A stretch of 64,000 bases of DNA, from assembly GCF_014655715.1 (NCBI RefSeq), contig NZ_BNBM01000003.1:623920-687919 (forward strand), written 5' to 3'. The notes beneath the pieces were generated by a model, which was not told where the DNA came from, did not search any database, and saw nothing but the letters and a program-made list of their open reading frames with translations. Both the position numbers and the translations under genes were made by a program. Numbering within the stretch: position 1 is the stretch's first letter; each line of letters starts with the position of its first letter. Of the stretch, positions 49,037-58,769 are shown one piece after another. The stretch is from Streptomyces lanatus (GTDB taxonomy: Bacteria; Actinomycetota; Actinomycetes; Streptomycetales; Streptomycetaceae).

Positions 49037-49594
49037 TCATGCGTTCTCGGCCCATTCACGCAATGCGGCCTTGCTGGAGAAATTCGCCACGTTCTTGTCC
49101 AGCGGATTGTCCGTGTACTGATGGAAGCGCCATTTCGCCTGGATGCGCGGCTTGCCCGCCGTCACGTAGTCGGCGATCCAGAGGCCGTCGCCGGCGTAGG
49201 ACGTGGTGTCGACGTTGAGCCAGTAATTCCTGTTCGCGTACAAGATCACCGGGTTGTTCGGCCGCTTCTCCTTCAGTTTCCGGATGAACAGATCCTTCTC
49301 CGCATTGCTCGCATGCGTCCCCTCACTCGTCGTCTCCCAGTCCACGGCGAGAATGTCGCCCGCTTTCTCGGGGGCCTTGCTGACGAAATAGTCGGCCTGG
49401 GCGGAGAGGTTGCCCGGCCAGAGGAAGTGGTAGAAGCCGACGACCAGGCCGGCGTCCCGGGCGCGTTTTGTCTGGGCGGCGAGTTTGGGATTGATGTAGG
49501 AACGGCCCTCCGTCGCCTTGATGAAGACGAAGGAGAGGCCGTCGGTGGCGTAGGACGAGGACTGGTACGCGCTGACATCGATGCCGCGGATCAT
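49037..49594 (-). CDS. GH25 lysozyme-like muramidase without signal peptide
   Basis: 185 aa, essentially only a GH25 domain: RGIDVSAYQSSSY at the start, VFIKATEGRSYINPKLA, GFYHFLWPG, catalytic DWE in ILAVDWETTSEG, VILYANRNYWLN and the C-terminal KWRFHQYTDN. These cleave peptidoglycan between MurNAc and GlcNAc. No signal peptide or cell-wall-binding repeats are visible, which is more like phage endolysins than secreted cellosyl-type enzymes; no other phage gene is nearby. ATG 49594; an upstream start would only add MHFRESP. Confidence 0.9.
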   Translation of the reverse strand: MIRGIDVSAYQSSSYATDGLSFVFIKATEGRSYINPKLAAQTKRARDAGLVVGFYHFLWPGNLSAQADYFVSKAPEKAGDILAVDWETTSEGTHASNAEKDLFIRKLKEKRPNNPVILYANRNYWLNVDTTSYAGDGLWIADYVTAGKPRIQAKWRFHQYTDNPLDKNVANFSSKAALREWAENA

Positions 49595-49724
49595 GGGGGA
49601 CTCCCTGAAGTGCATGTGGGGTGACAGGAGTTGGACTTGTTGTATGCCCCATCAGGGTGCCGCTGATCCGTCTCGCGGGTGGAGAGGTGAGGTGGAGATG
49701 TGAGGTGGAGTTATCGGGGAGGAG

Positions 49725-51407
49725 TCAGTCCGTCTTGGTCAGGACCTGCCGCAGTGTGTCCAGGCCCGCCGGGCCGCTCCGCAGTGCGCGCATATGGAAG
49801 TCCCTGAGGTCGAATTCGCTGCCGCGCTCCGTCCGGAGCGTCTCGCGGATGGACAGCCACAGCCGCTCGCCGAGCTTGTACGAGGGTGCCTGGGCCGGCC
49901 AGCCGAGGTAGCGGTCTATCTCGTCGACAGCGCGTGCCTTGTCGGTGAGGGTCCTTGTCCGCAGGAACTCCTGGGCGAGTTCAGGGGTCCAGTGCCTGCC
50001 CTCGTGGAAGCCGGTGCCTGCCGGGATCTCCAGTTTCAGGTGCATGCCGATGTCCACGATCACCCGCGCCGCGCGGAAGATGTGTTTGTTGAGCATGCCG
50101 AGCAGATAGCCGTCGTCGAGGTACCCGAACTCCCGCATCAGGCGCTCGGCGTAGAGGGCCCAGCCCTCGCCGTGGCCGTCGATGAAGCAGAGCAGGCGCT
50201 GGAAGCGGTTGAGGGCCGGGGTCGCCACCGCTGTGCCGATCTGGAGGTGATGGCCCGGCACGCCCTCGTGGTAGACGGTGCTGGCCTCGCGCCATGTCGA
50301 GAAGGATTGTTTGTCCGCCGGGAGCGACCACCACATCGTGCCGGGGCGGCTGAAGTCGTCGGCGGGGTTGGTGTAGTAGGCGCCGAGTCCGCCGCCCGGC
50401 GGGGCGATCCGGCAGTCCAGCCGCATCAGTTCGTCCGGGATGTCGAAGTGCTTTCCGCGCAGGTCGGCGAGTGCCTGCTCGGAGAGGTCCCGCATCCACG
50501 CCTGGAATCCGGCATGGCCGCGGACGCGGTACCGGGGATCGCCGTCGAGCACCTCGGCCGCCTCGGCCGGAGTCGCCCCGGGTTTGATCTGTCCCGCGAC
50601 CTCGGCCAGCTCCGCCTCGATCCGGCCGAACTCCGCCCAGCCCCAGGCGTATGCCTCGCGCGGATCCAGGCTCGCCCCGGTGAACTTGCGTGCCCACAGG
50701 CCGTAGAGGTCCGCGCCGACCGCGTCCTCGGTGCCGGCCTTCGGCGCGAGTTCCTCACGGAGGAAGGCGGCCAGCCCGGCGTATGCCTCCCTGGCCGCGC
50801 GCACGCCGGCGTCGAGGTCGGCCCGCAGTGCGCCTTCGACGCCCGGCACCTCGTCGGCGGACGCGGCGAGTTCGGTGAAGAAGGATCCGGGGGCGGACCA
50901 GGTCTCGCACTGGTCCAGCGTCCGCCGCACCTGACGTATCGCCGAGACGACTCCCTTGTCCGCCGATGCCGTCAGCGACGCCCGGTATCCCGCGAGCGTC
51001 TCCGGTACCCGGGCCAGCCGCGCCGCGATCAGCGCCCAGTCGTCGGCGGTCCCGGTCGGCATCAGGTCGAAGGCGTAGCGGATGTCCTGCGCCGGGCTCG
51101 CGGTCATGTTGAGTGACGCGGCGTGCAGGCCGGCCTCGTGCATGTCGACGTCGACCGTGAGCCGTTCGGTGAAGACCGCCTTGGCGATGCGCTCGGCATC
51201 GTCGCCGGGTCGCGTGGCCGCCATGTCGGACAGGGCGGTCCTGGCGAGTTCGGCGCGTGCCGCGTGGCCGTCGGGGGAGAGGTCGGGCAGATGGGCGTCA
51301 TGGCCGCGGATGCCGAACTCGGTGGCCGCGAGCGGATTCAGACGGGCGTAGTCATCGACATAGGCGTCGCACACACCGTGCACGCCGGCTTCTGCACGTG
51401 GCACCAC
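49725..51407 (-). CDS. DUF885 family metallopeptidase-like protein
   Basis: 560 aa. The family signature is present: STVYHEGVPGHHLQIG (HExxPGHH zinc-site type, near residue 375) and the second ligand region HGEGWALYAERLMREFGYL, then FHEGRHWTPELAQEFL. DUF885 proteins are predicted soluble zinc peptidases; activity is poorly known. No signal peptide. It starts 12 nt after the adenylation gene stop with AAGGAG in the gap, so it is the last gene of the NRPS operon. It may trim the peptide product or give self-protection by hydrolysis; both are inference. Confidence 0.88.
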   Translation of the reverse strand: MVPRAEAGVHGVCDAYVDDYARLNPLAATEFGIRGHDAHLPDLSPDGHAARAELARTALSDMAATRPGDDAERIAKAVFTERLTVDVDMHEAGLHAASLNMTASPAQDIRYAFDLMPTGTADDWALIAARLARVPETLAGYRASLTASADKGVVSAIRQVRRTLDQCETWSAPGSFFTELAASADEVPGVEGALRADLDAGVRAAREAYAGLAAFLREELAPKAGTEDAVGADLYGLWARKFTGASLDPREAYAWGWAEFGRIEAELAEVAGQIKPGATPAEAAEVLDGDPRYRVRGHAGFQAWMRDLSEQALADLRGKHFDIPDELMRLDCRIAPPGGGLGAYYTNPADDFSRPGTMWWSLPADKQSFSTWREASTVYHEGVPGHHLQIGTAVATPALNRFQRLLCFIDGHGEGWALYAERLMREFGYLDDGYLLGMLNKHIFRAARVIVDIGMHLKLEIPAGTGFHEGRHWTPELAQEFLRTRTLTDKARAVDEIDRYLGWPAQAPSYKLGERLWLSIRETLRTERGSEFDLRDFHMRALRSGPAGLDTLRQVLTKTD

Positions 51408-51419
51408 TGGACTCCTTCT

Positions 51420-52910
51420 TCAGGTACGTCGGACCGGGTCCCCGACCGGCATCCTGGCCAGCGCCTTGCGGTCGACCTTGCCCGCCCGGTTGAGGGGCAT
51501 GTTGTCCAGCCATACGAAGAAACGGGGAAGCATATGGCTCGGCAACCGGTCTCGCAGCTGGCCGGTGAGCACCTCGTCGGGCGACCGTTCGCCGACCAGG
51601 AAGGCGACGATGGCGGCACCGCCGGGCGTGTCCTCGCGTAGCAGCACCGCGGAGTCGACGGCTCCGGCGCACTCGCGCAGGGCGTGCTCGACCTCGCCGA
51701 TCTCGACGCGGAAGCCGCGGATCTTGACCTGGTCGTCGATGCGGCCGAGGTAGACGTAGTCGCCGTCGGGTTGCAGCCGTACGCGGTCGCCGGTGGCGTA
51801 CATCCGCGATCCGGGTGTCTCCGAGAAGGGGTCCGGCAGGAACGCCGCCGCCGTGCGGGCCGGCAGGCCGATGTAACCCCTTGCCAGGCCGATGCCCGCG
51901 ATGAACAACTGGCCCTCGTCGCCGGCCGGGACGGGGCGCAGGTCGTCGTCCAGTACGTATGTCCCCACCCCTCGGACCGGGCTGCCGATCGGTACCCAGC
52001 TCGGGGTCGAGGGGTTGCAGCGGTACCAGGTGGCGGCGACCGAGGCCTCGGTCGGACCGTAGCCGTTGGCGACGACCAGGGGCGGGGAGTCGGCGAGGCC
52101 GAGGCCGTCGAGCTGGGAGCCGCCGGTGATGACGAGGCGGACGCCCGCGCGGGCGAGTCGGGGGAGGAGTGAGCGGCCGTAAGGTCCGAGGACGGCGGCC
52201 GGGATCTCCAGCGCGGTCACACCGAGGGCGCGCACGGTGACCAGGATCCGGCTCGCGGGCAGGTCCGCGTCGTCGCCGATCGCCACGCAGGCGCCCGCGC
52301 ACAGCGGCATCAGAACGTCGTGCATCGTGCTGTCGACGGTCGGTGCGGTCGTCCACAGCATGACGTCGTCCGGCCTGATCAGGTCGAGGTCCTCGATCGA
52401 GGCGACGATCAGATTGTGGATCCCCTCGTGCGGTACGCCGACGATCTTGGGGCGTCCGGTGGAGCCGGAGGTGGTGATCGCGTACGCCAGGTCGAGCGGC
52501 TGTGGGTGGGGAAGTACGGCGGCTTCCACCGGGGTCGGGTCCTCCAGCAGCAGTGCCTCGGGGCACCACTCCGTGGGTGCGGTGACGAGGATCTGTTCGC
52601 ATCCCGCGTCGTCCAGCACCTCCCGGTTGCGCCGGGGCGGGTCGTCCGGGTCGAGCGGCAGACACGCAGCGCCGCAGCGCAGTACGGCGAGGAGGCCGGT
52701 CAGGGCCGCTGCGCCGCGGGGGGCCAGCAGGCCCACCACCGTTCCGGGTCCCGCTCCCGCGTGGCGCAGGCGGTGGGCCAGCCGGGTCGTCGCGCGGTCG
52801 AACTCGGCGTACGTCCACGACCGTTCCCGCGTCCGGACGGCGAGGGCGTCCGGACGTGCCCGGACCTGGTGCTCGAACAGGTCGACCACCGTACGCAGCC
52901 TGGATTCCAC
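51420..52910 (-). CDS. Free-standing NRPS adenylation domain
   Basis: 496 aa, one complete adenylation domain with no carrier or condensation domain. Core motifs: A3 ITTSGSTGRPKIVGVPH, A5 NGYGPTEASVAATWY, A7 YATGDRVR, A8 [15 protein letters not shown] and A10 PLNRAGKVDRKAL (Lys present). At A4 the usual FD is VD (TVDSTMHDVL); the Asp that binds the amino group of alpha-amino acids is kept. It should activate an amino acid and load it on the free carrier encoded in the same operon. GTG start at 52910 overlaps the MbtH stop by one base (TAGTG). Confidence 0.93.
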   Translation of the reverse strand: MESRLRTVVDLFEHQVRARPDALAVRTRERSWTYAEFDRATTRLAHRLRHAGAGPGTVVGLLAPRGAAALTGLLAVLRCGAACLPLDPDDPPRRNREVLDDAGCEQILVTAPTEWCPEALLLEDPTPVEAAVLPHPQPLDLAYAITTSGSTGRPKIVGVPHEGIHNLIVASIEDLDLIRPDDVMLWTTAPTVDSTMHDVLMPLCAGACVAIGDDADLPASRILVTVRALGVTALEIPAAVLGPYGRSLLPRLARAGVRLVITGGSQLDGLGLADSPPLVVANGYGPTEASVAATWYRCNPSTPSWVPIGSPVRGVGTYVLDDDLRPVPAGDEGQLFIAGIGLARGYIGLPARTAAAFLPDPFSETPGSRMYATGDRVRLQPDGDYVYLGRIDDQVKIRGFRVEIGEVEHALRECAGAVDSAVLLREDTPGGAAIVAFLVGERSPDEVLTGQLRDRLPSHMLPRFFVWLDNMPLNRAGKVDRKALARMPVGDPVRRT

Positions 52911-53116
52911 TATGCCGTCCCCCCGCTCCGCTCACGCAGGCTCAGCGGCCGCAGGTCCGTCCACACACGGTCGATATGGGCGAGGCACGCCGCCCTGTCG
53001 CCGCTGAATCCCTCGGCACGCCAGCCGGACGGGACGTCACGGTCGGCCGGCCAGATCGAGTGCTGCTCCTCGTGGTTGACCACCACGCTGAACTCGCGGT
53101 CGTCGTCGTCAAACAT
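52910..53116 (-). CDS. MbtH-like protein
   Basis: 68 aa with all family marks: [15 protein letters not shown] (N-x-E-x-Q-x-S-x-WP), [18 protein letters not shown] and [12 protein letters not shown]. MbtH proteins bind adenylation domains and help their folding and activity. ATG 53116; it overlaps the NRPS stop by 8 bp and the free A-domain start by 1 bp, so it sits between its two likely clients. Confidence 0.95.
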   Translation of the reverse strand: MFDDDDREFSVVVNHEEQHSIWPADRDVPSGWRAEGFSGDRAACLAHIDRVWTDLRPLSLRERSGGTA

Positions 53117-56100
53117 GGTCCACGTCCCCGTCCTGGTCGTTGTTTCCGCCGCTCAGCGCCCAGCCGATCGCCTCAGGGAGCATCGCCTCCCACGCGGCGT
53201 AGGTGTGGCCGCCGTCGCCGTACGCGCACCGCACGACATGGCCGCGCAGCGCCAGGTCCTCCCCGGTGCGCTTGGTGGCGTCCAACTGGCTGATGCCACC
53301 GTCGAGCATCGCGTCCGCTTCCTCGCGGCTCGCGGACAGGAAGAACCGGGCCGGGCCCGGGTCCCCGGGAGTCGCCTGTGCCAGGCGGTGGTCGGTCAGC
53401 GGGCCGGACATGCCCACGGCTCCGTCGAAGCGGTCGGGGCGGTGCAGTGCGGCGCGCACCGCGGTGACGGCGCCGAGGCTCGCGCCGACGGCTGTCGTAC
53501 GTCCCCCACTTGGCCATCCCTTGCCCAACCGGTCCCTCAGATACGGGATCAGTTCGTCGGCGAGCACGTCCACGAACTTCTCGTCCAGCAGCTCCCTGTT
53601 GCGGACCGACCACTCGGCCGGGCTCACGAACAGGGCCGCCGTCGGCGGGATCCGGTGCTGATGGATCAGACGGTCGAGCAGCGCCGGCAGCCGCATGATG
53701 TCCACGAACTCGGAGCCGTCGAGCACGATCAGGGTTCGCGGCTCCGGGCCCGGGTCCCCGTCGGGGACGTACAGGTCGAGTCGGCGTTCACCGGGGAAAC
53801 TCAGGCTGCGCCACACCTGTCGCTCAAGGCGGTGCTCGCCCGGGACCGCGTCCGGCGCGGTCTCCGCCAGGATCGCGGCCGCGTACGCGGCGGGTGTGCG
53901 GTGGGTCATCATCAGCCGCAACGGGACCTCGCGGCCGAGCAGTCGCCGGATCGCCGCGGTCGCCCTCGGGACGAGGAGGGAGTGGCCGCCGTGCGCGAAG
54001 AAGTCCGCGTCGGCGGGCACCGTCCGGCCCAGTACCCCGGACCACGCCTCGACCACACGGGCCTCCAGCCCGGTCGACGGCTGGGCGGAGCCCGGTTCGG
54101 CCTCGGCGACGGGAGGCAGCGCCTCGCGATCGACCTTGTTGTTGGCGGTCAACGGGATGCGGGGCACCTCGATGACATGGTCGGGGAGCATGTACGCGGG
54201 CAAGCTCAAGCCCAGCCGGGCGCGAAGCGTGGACACGTCCACCGGGGCCGTCGCCACGACGTAGGCGGCCAGCGCCGGCCCCGTCGGCGACTCGACCCGC
54301 AGTACGACGGCCGACGTGATCTCCGGCTCGCGCAGCAACACATGCTCGATCTCGCTCAGTTCGATCCGGAAGCCGCGGATCTTCACCTGCTTGTCGGCGC
54401 GGCCGAGGAAGTCGATCGCCCCGCTCGGCAGATACCGGCCGACGTCACCGGTGCGATACATCCGGGCGCCGGGCGGGCCGTACGGGTCGGGGACGAACGC
54501 CGCGGCGGTCAGGTCCGGGCGGCCGTGGTAGCCGCGGGCCAGACCGTCGCCCGCCAGGTGGATCTCGCCGCGCATACCGACCGGGACGGGGCGCAGGTCG
54601 CGGTCGAGGAGGTAGACGCGGGTGTGGGGAAGGGCGTACCCGATGGGCACCCGGCCCGCCTCCCACTCGCCCCCGTCGAACAGGGTCGCCAGCACTGTGC
54701 ATTCGGTCGGCCCGTAGGACGCCGTGACACGGCAACCGGGGAGGCCCGCACGGGCGGCGGCGAAGCTGCGTGGGTTGACCACGTCGCCCCCGACGACGAG
54801 TCGGCTCAGGCCCGCGAGCGTCCCGATGTCCCGTTCCACCAGCAGGTCCAGCTGCGGGGAGACCAGTTTGAGGGTGGTGACGGCGTGGGTGCGGACGACG
54901 TCGTCCAGGCCGTCGAGGAGGGTGCCGGTGTCGGTGACCACCACGCGGCCGCCGTGCGCGAGAGGGGCCCACTCCAGCACCGCGACGTCGAACGTCAGGG
55001 GCCCGCACTGCAGGAAGGTCGTCCCGGGCCCGACGTCGAGATGGCGCGGCACCCCCGCCACCAGCCTGCTCAGCGCCCGGTGCGAGACCGCCACCGACTT
55101 GGGTGCCCCGGTCGAGCCGGACGTCGAGATGAGATACGCCAGGTTGTCGGGGAGGGCGGCCCGCTCCAGGTCCCCGGCGTCGTAGCCGCTCAGATCGAGT
55201 GATCCGAGGACCAGCTTCGGCACGACACCATCGGGCAGGTGGTCGTCCAGGCCGGGGCTGACGACCGTGAGGATCGCGCCCGCGTCCGAGAGCAGGAAGC
55301 GCAGTCGGTCGGCCGGGTGGGCCGGGTCGAGCGGGAGGTAGGCGGCACCGGTCTTGGCGACGGCGAGCAGGACGACGTAACGCTCGATCGTCTTGTCCAG
55401 GCAGACGGCGATCACCCGCTCGGGCCCGGCGCCGAGCGTGAGCAGGTGCCTGGCCAGTCGGTTCGCGGACTCGTTGAGCTGCCCATACGTCAGCTTCCCG
55501 CTCGCGCCGACCACGGCGGGTGCCGTGGGGTGGCTCGCCGCCTGTTCCTGGACGCGTTCCACGATCGTCGCCGTCGGAGCGGGGGTCGCGTCGTTGGTGC
55601 TGTGCAGTCGTTCGCGTTCGGGCTCCTCGATCAGGGGCAGTTGACGCAACGGCTGGTCGGGGTCGCTCACGCCCTGTTCCAGCAGCCGGATGTAGGTGGC
55701 GGCCAGTGCGGCAGTGGGCGCCTCGTCGAACAGCGCCGACCGGTAGACGAAGGAGGCGCGCAGCCGCCCGTCGACGACCTGGGTGGTGAGGGACAGGTCG
55801 AAGCGTGCCGTCACCGGCAGTTCGGGGTACCACCAGGTCGGCGCTCCCGGCGCCTCGGCGAGGCTCACCCGGTCGCCCGCGTGGTTCACCGCGATGTCGA
55901 AGAGCGGGTTGCGCCGGTCCTCGGAACCGGCGTGGAGCGCACCGACGATGCTTTCGAAGGGCACGTCCTGGTGCGCGTCCGCCGCCATCCAGGCGTCCCG
56001 TGTGCGGGTCACGAGGGAGCGGAAGGTCAGCGGCTCACCGGACAGGTCGATCCGCAGCGCCACGGTGTTGATGAAGAAGCCGATCAGGTCCTGCAGTTCC

Positions 56101-56966
56101 GGGCGCGGCCGGTCGGAGACGATCGCGCCGACGACGACATCGGTCCGGCCGCTGTACGCGCTCAGGGTCGCGGCCAGTGCCGCCGTCACCACGACGGCCG
56201 GGGTCGCCCGGGCGCGCCAGGCCAGCGCGGTCATCGCCGCGGTGGCCTCCTCCGACAGTTCGACGACGACGGTGCCGCCGGTCGCGTCGTTCGCCGTGGA
56301 CCGGGGGCGGTCCGGCGTGAGTTCCAGGCGTTCGCTCCCGCGCAGCGCCGCCACCCGGCGCTCCAGTTGCGGCTGGAGCGCGCCGCTGTCGAGGAAGCGG
56401 CGCTGCCAGTCCGCGTAGTCGCCGTATTGCACGGCGAGTTCCGGAAGCTCCGGCTCGCGTTGCTTCAGCGCGGCTTCGTACAGCTCGAAGAGGTCCCTGG
56501 CCAATACGTCCATGGACCAGCGGTCCGTGATGATGTGGTGCAGGGACATCAACAGGCCGTATCCGTCGTCCAGTTCGGCGACGACGACCCGGAGCAGGGG
56601 TGGCCGGGCGAGATCGAAGGGTTCTCGGACCGCCCGGTCCACCGCTGCCCGCCAGTCGGTCCCCGCCCATACGACGGGGACGTCGATCACGTCGGCGACC
56701 TCCTGTGCGACCGTGCCGTCCGCGCGCAGGACGAACCTGGTCCGCAGGATCTGGTGCCTGCGGACCAGGCAGGCCAACGCGGTGGCCAGGGCCGCCTGGT
56801 CCACCCCGTCCGGGAACCGCCAACCGCCGGTGATGTGGTACTCGTACGACGTTTCCCACTGGTGCAGCCACCACAGGCGTTCCTGTCCCGCCGACAGCGG
56901 GAAGTCCGTGGTGGCACCGCGCACCAGGGGAAAGGGGTTCGTCGGACGTGGTTCGAACTTCACCAT
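53109..56966 (-). CDS. Single-module NRPS: C-A-PCP-esterase
   Basis: 1285 aa. Condensation domain, residues about 20-450, starting [17 protein letters not shown]; its active motif reads [15 protein letters not shown], so HHxxxD is kept but the usual Gly is Arg (near 144). Adenylation domain, about 465-960: A3 [13 protein letters not shown]4 [11 protein letters not shown]5 [16 protein letters not shown]8 [16 protein letters not shown]10 [16 protein letters not shown] with Ser in [12 protein letters not shown] (near 996). The C-terminal 210 residues are not a normal thioesterase but an esterase D/Fes-like hydrolase: GASLG nucleophile elbow (near 1162) and His in [10 protein letters not shown] (near 1255). 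Starting with a C domain, it must accept an acyl group from another carrier, most simply the free carrier encoded upstream. Confidence 0.94.
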   Translation of the reverse strand: MVKFEPRPTNPFPLVRGATTDFPLSAGQERLWWLHQWETSYEYHITGGWRFPDGVDQAALATALACLVRRHQILRTRFVLRADGTVAQEVADVIDVPVVWAGTDWRAAVDRAVREPFDLARPPLLRVVVAELDDGYGLLMSLHHIITDRWSMDVLARDLFELYEAALKQREPELPELAVQYGDYADWQRRFLDSGALQPQLERRVAALRGSERLELTPDRPRSTANDATGGTVVVELSEEATAAMTALAWRARATPAVVVTAALAATLSAYSGRTDVVVGAIVSDRPRPELQDLIGFFINTVALRIDLSGEPLTFRSLVTRTRDAWMAADAHQDVPFESIVGALHAGSEDRRNPLFDIAVNHAGDRVSLAEAPGAPTWWYPELPVTARFDLSLTTQVVDGRLRASFVYRSALFDEAPTAALAATYIRLLEQGVSDPDQPLRQLPLIEEPERERLHSTNDATPAPTATIVERVQEQAASHPTAPAVVGASGKLTYGQLNESANRLARHLLTLGAGPERVIAVCLDKTIERYVVLLAVAKTGAAYLPLDPAHPADRLRFLLSDAGAILTVVSPGLDDHLPDGVVPKLVLGSLDLSGYDAGDLERAALPDNLAYLISTSGSTGAPKSVAVSHRALSRLVAGVPRHLDVGPGTTFLQCGPLTFDVAVLEWAPLAHGGRVVVTDTGTLLDGLDDVVRTHAVTTLKLVSPQLDLLVERDIGTLAGLSRLVVGGDVVNPRSFAAARAGLPGCRVTASYGPTECTVLATLFDGGEWEAGRVPIGYALPHTRVYLLDRDLRPVPVGMRGEIHLAGDGLARGYHGRPDLTAAAFVPDPYGPPGARMYRTGDVGRYLPSGAIDFLGRADKQVKIRGFRIELSEIEHVLLREPEITSAVVLRVESPTGPALAAYVVATAPVDVSTLRARLGLSLPAYMLPDHVIEVPRIPLTANNKVDREALPPVAEAEPGSAQPSTGLEARVVEAWSGVLGRTVPADADFFAHGGHSLLVPRATAAIRRLLGREVPLRLMMTHRTPAAYAAAILAETAPDAVPGEHRLERQVWRSLSFPGERRLDLYVPDGDPGPEPRTLIVLDGSEFVDIMRLPALLDRLIHQHRIPPTAALFVSPAEWSVRNRELLDEKFVDVLADELIPYLRDRLGKGWPSGGRTTAVGASLGAVTAVRAALHRPDRFDGAVGMSGPLTDHRLAQATPGDPGPARFFLSASREEADAMLDGGISQLDATKRTGEDLALRGHVVRCAYGDGGHTYAAWEAMLPEAIGWALSGGNNDQDGDVDHV

Positions 56967-57027
56967 GTCGGCCTGCGCATCCCTTCGGGCGGGGAGGTGG
57001 ATCGGGACCGGTGGCTCCGGACAGGCC

Positions 57028-57297
57028 CTAGCCCTGGGCGGAGCTCAGCGCCCCGTCGACGGCCGCGGTGATGGTGTCGACGCTGCGGAACGTCGACTCC
57101 TTGAGGGCGCTCTCGGGCAGTTCGATGCCGAAGGTGTCCTCGATGCTCAGCATCAGCCCGAGGCAGGTCAGCGACGTCATGCCCCTGTCCCACAGGTTGT
57201 CGTCGTGGTTCAGCTCGAAGCCGTGTCCTGAGAGGTTGAGCTGCTGGTCGATCAGCTTCCTGACGATGTCCACGGTGGAGGTGTCGGAGGTGGTCAC
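57028..57297 (-). CDS. Free-standing peptidyl/acyl carrier protein
   Basis: 89 aa from a GTG at 57297 that overlaps the oxidase stop (GTGA) with GAGGTGG upstream. A four-helix carrier: VRKLIDQQLNLSG, then the phosphopantetheine site NLWDRGMTSLTCLGLMLSIE with Ser after GMT (usual form GxDSL), then FGIELPESALKESTF. It should be loaded by the free A domain and present the aminoacyl group to the oxidase and to the NRPS condensation domain. It could also carry an acyl group; the MTSL form is closer to acyl carriers than to NRPS PCPs. Confidence 0.9.
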   Translation of the reverse strand: MTTSDTSTVDIVRKLIDQQLNLSGHGFELNHDDNLWDRGMTSLTCLGLMLSIEDTFGIELPESALKESTFRSVDTITAAVDGALSSAQG

Positions 57298-58769
57298 TTC
57301 GCCACCTCGCTCGCACTCTGGCGCCCGCGCAGATAGCGCCTGATCCGGCGGGCGCCGAGCAGGCTGCCCTGTGCGTACCAGAGGATGTCCGGGCCGAGCG
57401 CGTAGTCGATGCCCAGCTGGTCGTAGGCCTGCACACACCGCGTCCGGTAGTACTCCGCGATCTGTGCCGTCGTCATCTGGGGCGCCGCTTCCGCGCCGGT
57501 CTCGAACCAGGCGGCGAGGTTGTGCTCGACGTACTCGTCGATGGACCACTCGATGGTGCGGGTGACGATCGGTTCCCGGGTCGGCGCGAACATCGGGTCG
57601 ATGGTGCCGGGCTTGCCCTGGAGTTCGTTCGCGACATGCTCGGCCAGCAGCGGCGCGCAGTGGAACCCGTCGCGGTATGTGCCGGTCATCAGATAGAGAC
57701 CGGACGGCGGCAGCCAGCCGATCATCGGGAAGCCGTCCAGGGTCACCGGGCGGTTCCCGGCGAGCCACTGCACGACCTCGTGGCCGGCGGCCCGTTCGTC
57801 GAGCTGCTGCATCGAGTACTGGGCGAGGAACCTGACGTCGGCCATCCAGGTGACACCGGTGATGGAGTCCACCAGCCGGTTGGTGGCGCCGTAGTACTCC
57901 AGGCCGTCGCCCTGCGGCACGACATGCAGCCCGCACGCGAACCCGCGGTTCGGGGTGCGCACCACGCTGCGGAACGGGTCGCCGCCGGAGCGCCGCGCGA
58001 TCATCGCGAAGCCGAGACCGGGGAACGTGGGGATCAGGTCGATGTCCTCGGACACCGTCCGCACCAGCGACTCGCTGTGGATGCCGGCCGCCACGACGAC
58101 GGTGCCCGCCTCGATGACATGGCCGTCGTCGAGCTCGACCCCGGTCACGACATCGCCACTGCCCAACAGCCTGCGCACCGACCGGTCCACCTGGACCGCG
58201 CCCGTGTCGCTCAGCCGGCTCTCCAGCGCGGTCAGCACACCGCGCGCGTCCACGGCACCCTCGGTCGGCAGGTGCACGGCACGCAGCGACCTGGTGTCCA
58301 GACGGGGGTTGAACCCGGGTATGTCGTTCGGGTCCATCTCCTCCCACGGCTTGCCGTACTGATCGAGCGCGTCGATCATCGCCTTGAAGTTGACGGTGTC
58401 CAGCTCGGCGCCGATGGAGTTGAGCACGACGTGGGTGTCGGGGGCGCTCTGCAGCGGGCGTCCCGTCCGGGAGTACTCCTCCAGCTTGGCCAGCACGGCG
58501 GGCCACCGCTCGTGCGAGTTGACGCCCAGCTCGAAGCGGGTGCGCGCGGCGTCGGTGCGTAACGACTCCGTGGTCGTCTCGCCGAAGCAGCCCAGCATCG
58601 CGCCGGCGGCCTGGCTGGCCCCCGTCTCGCGATGGCTCGGCCCGACCACGACGACGGAGCCCATCCCGCGCTCCATCAGTTCGTCGGCCAGGAACAGGCC
58701 CAGGGCGCCGTTGCCGACGATCACGACGTCGGCGTGCTTCGGCGTTTCGTTGATTGCGGTTTCAGTCAC
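57294..58769 (-). CDS. FAD-dependent amino-acid oxidase family (DAO) protein
   Basis: 491 aa. The N-terminal FAD site is VVIVGNGALGLFLADELMER (G-x-G-x-x-G), with GASQAAGAMLG typical of glycine/sarcosine oxidase-like DAO enzymes, VVVAAGIHSESLV in the middle and the C-terminal FAD loop GTYRDGFHCAPLLAEHVANE. About 90 further residues (EYVEHNLAAWFETG onward) are an extension not needed for the DAO fold. Predicted to oxidise a C-N bond of an amino acid, free or carrier-bound, to an imine. One in-frame TTA codon at 58560-58562 (Leu in TESLRT). First gene of the NRPS operon; GTG start with AAGGGGGAG upstream. Confidence 0.9.
   Translation of the reverse strand: MTETAINETPKHADVVIVGNGALGLFLADELMERGMGSVVVVGPSHRETGASQAAGAMLGCFGETTTESLRTDAARTRFELGVNSHERWPAVLAKLEEYSRTGRPLQSAPDTHVVLNSIGAELDTVNFKAMIDALDQYGKPWEEMDPNDIPGFNPRLDTRSLRAVHLPTEGAVDARGVLTALESRLSDTGAVQVDRSVRRLLGSGDVVTGVELDDGHVIEAGTVVVAAGIHSESLVRTVSEDIDLIPTFPGLGFAMIARRSGGDPFRSVVRTPNRGFACGLHVVPQGDGLEYYGATNRLVDSITGVTWMADVRFLAQYSMQQLDERAAGHEVVQWLAGNRPVTLDGFPMIGWLPPSGLYLMTGTYRDGFHCAPLLAEHVANELQGKPGTIDPMFAPTREPIVTRTIEWSIDEYVEHNLAAWFETGAEAAPQMTTAQIAEYYRTRCVQAYDQLGIDYALGPDILWYAQGSLLGARRIRRYLRGRQSASEVAK
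58560..58562 (-). promoter_or_regulatory. TTA (bldA) codon in the oxidase gene
   Basis: In frame in the DAO gene, about codon 70. TTA is decoded only by the bldA tRNA in Streptomyces and marks developmentally timed genes. Confidence 0.85.

Noticed and set aside
49037..49594. Prophage remnant
   Set aside because: Only a GH25 gene is present. There is no integrase, holin, structural gene or attachment-site repeat nearby.
51420..56966. Substrate prediction for the two adenylation domains from the pocket residues
   Set aside because: By eye the pocket reads roughly D-S-H-A-I-G-G-V-A for the free domain and D-V-L-Q-V-G-S-V-L for the NRPS. Neither matches a code I trust and my alignment may be off by a residue. 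A structure-guided alignment is needed.
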